Positions 63,101 to 64,000 of a DNA stretch of 64,000 nucleotides are shown in pieces. Each line of letters opens with the position of its first letter. The first letter of the stretch is position 1. Source of the DNA: Sporocytophaga sp. GTDB lineage: Bacteria > Bacteroidota > Bacteroidia > Cytophagales > Cytophagaceae. Both the position numbers and the translations under genes were made by a program. Location: the NCBI RefSeq assembly GCF_017745095.1, contig NZ_JAGHZZ010000002.1, positions 1 to 64,000 of the forward strand, read 5' to 3'. Below the pieces are notes generated by a model that saw only the letters and a program-made list of their open reading frames with translations, made no database searches and had not been told where the DNA came from.

Positions 63101-64000
63101 GTTCTCTGTAAGATCTTTCCAGATACCTGAAGCACCTGGTACACTTGCCTGTCCACCCAATCTTCCTTCTACTCCTACTTCCTTCGCCACAGTTGTTACC
63201 TGATCAGCAAAGATCGCAAGGGTATCAATCATTTCATTGATAGTATCAGTCAGCTGCGAAACTTCTCCAGAAGCATTAATATTTAATTTTTGTTTCAGAT
63301 TACCTTTCGCAACAGCAGTTACAACTTTAGCAATTCCACGGACTTGACTTGTAAGGTTTGAAGCCATGAAGTTTACACTGTCTGTCAAATCTTTCCAAGT
63401 ACCTGCAACACCTTTTACCTGTGCCTGTCCTCCTAGTTTACCTTCAGAACCTACTTCCCTTGCAACACGGGTTACCTCAGATGCAAAAGAATTCAGCTGA
63501 TCCACCATGGTATTAATAGTATTTTTCAAATCAAGGATTTCTCCTTTTACATCCACCATGATTGTTTTAGAAAGGTCGCCACTGGCCACGGCTTTAGTTA
63601 CTTCCGCAATGTTACGCACTTGGGAAGTCAGGTTACCGGACATGTGGTTTACAGAATCAGTAAGGTCTTTCCAAATACCAGCAACACCAGGTACAAATGC
63701 CTGACCACCCAACTTACCTTCAGTACCTACTTCCCTTGCCACACGGGTTACTTCTGATGCAAATGCTCTCAACTGGTCCACCATGGTATTGATGGTTTCC
63801 TTTAACTGAAGGATTTCACCACGGACATCAACGGTAATTTTCTTAGACATATCACCGTTTGCCACTGCTATCGCAACATCTGTAATATTACGTACCTGAG
63901 CTGTAAGGTTACCAGCCATCTGGTTTACGGAATCTGTAAGATCTTTCCAAACACCTCCAACACCTTCTACACTGGCCTGGCCACCAAGTTTACCTTCCGT
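60140..64000 (-). CDS. multi-HAMP hybrid histidine kinase with three receivers (5' end cut)
   Basis: At least 1286 residues; the frame stays open to the right edge, so the N-terminus is missing. In order: part of one HAMP-type unit at the edge, then HAMP units of 92 residues (276 bases) starting at about 63919, 63643, 63367 and 63091, each with GDLSKxIxVDVxGEI, KLGGQA and WKDLTDSVN; a GAF domain ([19 protein letters not shown]); coiled coil; HisKA with His in [12 protein letters not shown] (codon at 62210-62212); HATPase ([16 protein letters not shown]); then three receivers ([50 protein letters not shown]). This is the Nik1/group III-like layout known from osmosensing. Likely co-transcribed with the hybrid at 58877. 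Confidence 0.95.
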   Translation of the reverse strand, partial: TEGKLGGQASVEGVGGVWKDLTDSVNQMAGNLTAQVRNITDVAIAVANGDMSKKITVDVRGEILQLKETINTMVDQLRAFASEVTRVAREVGTEGKLGGQAFVPGVAGIWKDLTDSVNHMSGNLTSQVRNIAEVTKAVASGDLSKTIMVDVKGEILDLKNTINTMVDQLNSFASEVTRVAREVGSEGKLGGQAQVKGVAGTWKDLTDSVNFMASNLTSQVRGIAKVVTAVAKGNLKQKLNINASGEVSQLTDTINEMIDTLAIFADQVTTVAKEVGVEGRLGGQASVPGASGIWKDLTENVNQLAANLTTQVRSISEVASAVTKGDLTRTIRLEASGEVEALKDTINQMIANLKETTLRNHEQDWLKSNLAKFTQMLQGQRDTNTVAKKILSELAQVVVAQKGSFYILNDEGDQVKLKLFASYADDTSIPREFNIGEGLVGQCALEKEKIHLQNVPIDYLKISSSLGEASPLSIIVLPVLFENQIKAVIELASFDTFSSTHLDFLDQLTESIGIVINTIETNTRTEELLIQSQSLADELTRTNEELQDKAFLLEKQKQEVEEKNRVIEEARRSLEDKAEQLTLTSKYKSEFLANMSHELRTPLNSLLILAQQLFENPEGNLSDRQVNYARTIYSCGDDLIQLINDILDLSKIESGYISIQVSKIPISEITGFVETTFKPVAETKKVKFNIIVEDLTESIETDMQRLNQILKNLLSNAFKFTEKGEVRLKIYNAEKSWKQRNRQLENADKVIAFAISDTGIGIPIDKQNIIFEAFQQAEGSTSRKYGGTGLGLSISRGLAELLGGTIELESEVDQGSTFILYIPVKSTPEDLKITKVPETKIVSLDAVNSGTAKTLGSLLNPSEVGGLDIEIPDFELLSEMFPDPGDDRNTVKPGDNVMMIVEDDQRFAKIILDKAHDYGFKAIIAASYGEVFEMAITYKLAAVTLDIKMPGVSSGWRVLDLFKNDPNLRHIPVYMISGEENADLAYHRGARSFLMKPVKKDVLDQLFKDIQDFHSRKTRNLLVVEDNEIDSSRIKDLFLQIQTINVTVVSTGKEAVSEWYANGFDAIILDYKLPDIEVKDLIRQFNDKKQLQYTPVIIYTAKDFSPAEATQIKKITKSILLKDVNSLDKLLEEAIIHMHISFNDLPQDIKNRIIKIQREEDILNGKNVLVVDDDIRNLFALTTVFERLNINSITAESGKEAINILNSNDNVDLILMDIMMPEMDGYETIQKIRRENKNFNLPIIAVTAKAMKGDRQKCIEAGASDYITKPVKIDQLLALMRVWMRK
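63092..64000 (-). repeat. 276-bp HAMP-coding tandem repeat
   Basis: Units of exactly 276 bases, in phase with the reading frame, at 63919-63644, 63643-63368 and 63367-63092, plus a partial unit at the right edge and a divergent one beyond 63091. The 3'-most units differ most; those near the right edge are nearly identical over stretches such as ACCTTCAGTACCTACTTCCC-like segments, suggesting recent expansion or homogenisation. Confidence 0.85.

Overview
The window is AT-rich chromosomal DNA from a member of the Bacteroidota, most likely a gliding, polysaccharide-degrading cytophaga of the Cytophaga/Sporocytophaga type. The reasons are internal: a secreted protein ending in a type IX secretion (T9SS) sorting domain, promoter-like TAnnTTTG/TAnnTTTA motifs, weak Shine-Dalgarno sequences, a GH9 cellulase, and the gene order miaB - sigma-54 activator - lptE - TPR-like gene - secG - groES - groEL, which I recall from Bacteroidota. 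The species assignment is inference.

Region 1-5.1 kb is accessory-looking. It holds a small lipoprotein gene framed by a 13-nt inverted repeat, a degenerate 21-nt tandem repeat array, a Bacteroidota orphan protein, a small membrane protein, a stand-alone type III polyketide synthase, and a 23S-IVP-type four-helix-bundle gene. The four-helix-bundle gene is flanked by about 85-bp palindromic repeats, and a decayed copy of the same unit lies 1.9 kb away. A tRNA-Leu(GAG) follows. Region 5.1-16.4 kb is carbohydrate and housekeeping metabolism: aldo/keto reductase, a large secreted protein, deoC, GH31 alpha-glucosidase, a glycogen-synthase-like glycosyltransferase paired with a GH57 enzyme, and an ABC-F ATPase. 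Region 16.5-26.6 kb carries the GH9 cellulase, a membrane protein, a STAS-like protein divergent from an alpha-oxoamine synthase/GNAT fusion, a PAS protein, and two tandem YcbB-type L,D-transpeptidase lipoproteins.

Region 26.7-46 kb is core genome. It runs miaB, an orphan sigma-54 activator, lptE, a TPR-like gene, secG, groES-groEL (preceded by a well-matched sigma-54 promoter), a peptide transporter, small membrane and ferritin-like genes, a DEAD-box helicase-rsmE-DUF4159 operon, a desaturase and smc.

Region 46-64 kb is dominated by signalling. A tightly packed operon encodes an E1-like/nitroreductase fusion (Rv1355c-like), a GNAT/autoinducer-synthase-like acyltransferase and a 7TMR-DISM receptor kinase, and it lies between two paralogous receiver-domain proteins. 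Further hybrid kinases follow, ending in a multi-HAMP, triple-receiver kinase cut by the right edge. Among the kinases sit an MbnP-like/MbnH-like diheme pair and a T9SS-exported protein.

The strongest candidates for undescribed biology are: the E1/nitroreductase-acyltransferase-receptor kinase cassette; the IVP gene with flanking palindromes as a possible mobile unit outside rRNA; the alpha-oxoamine synthase/GNAT fusion as a possible one-polypeptide sphingolipid or sulfonolipid synthase; and sigma-54 control of groESL.
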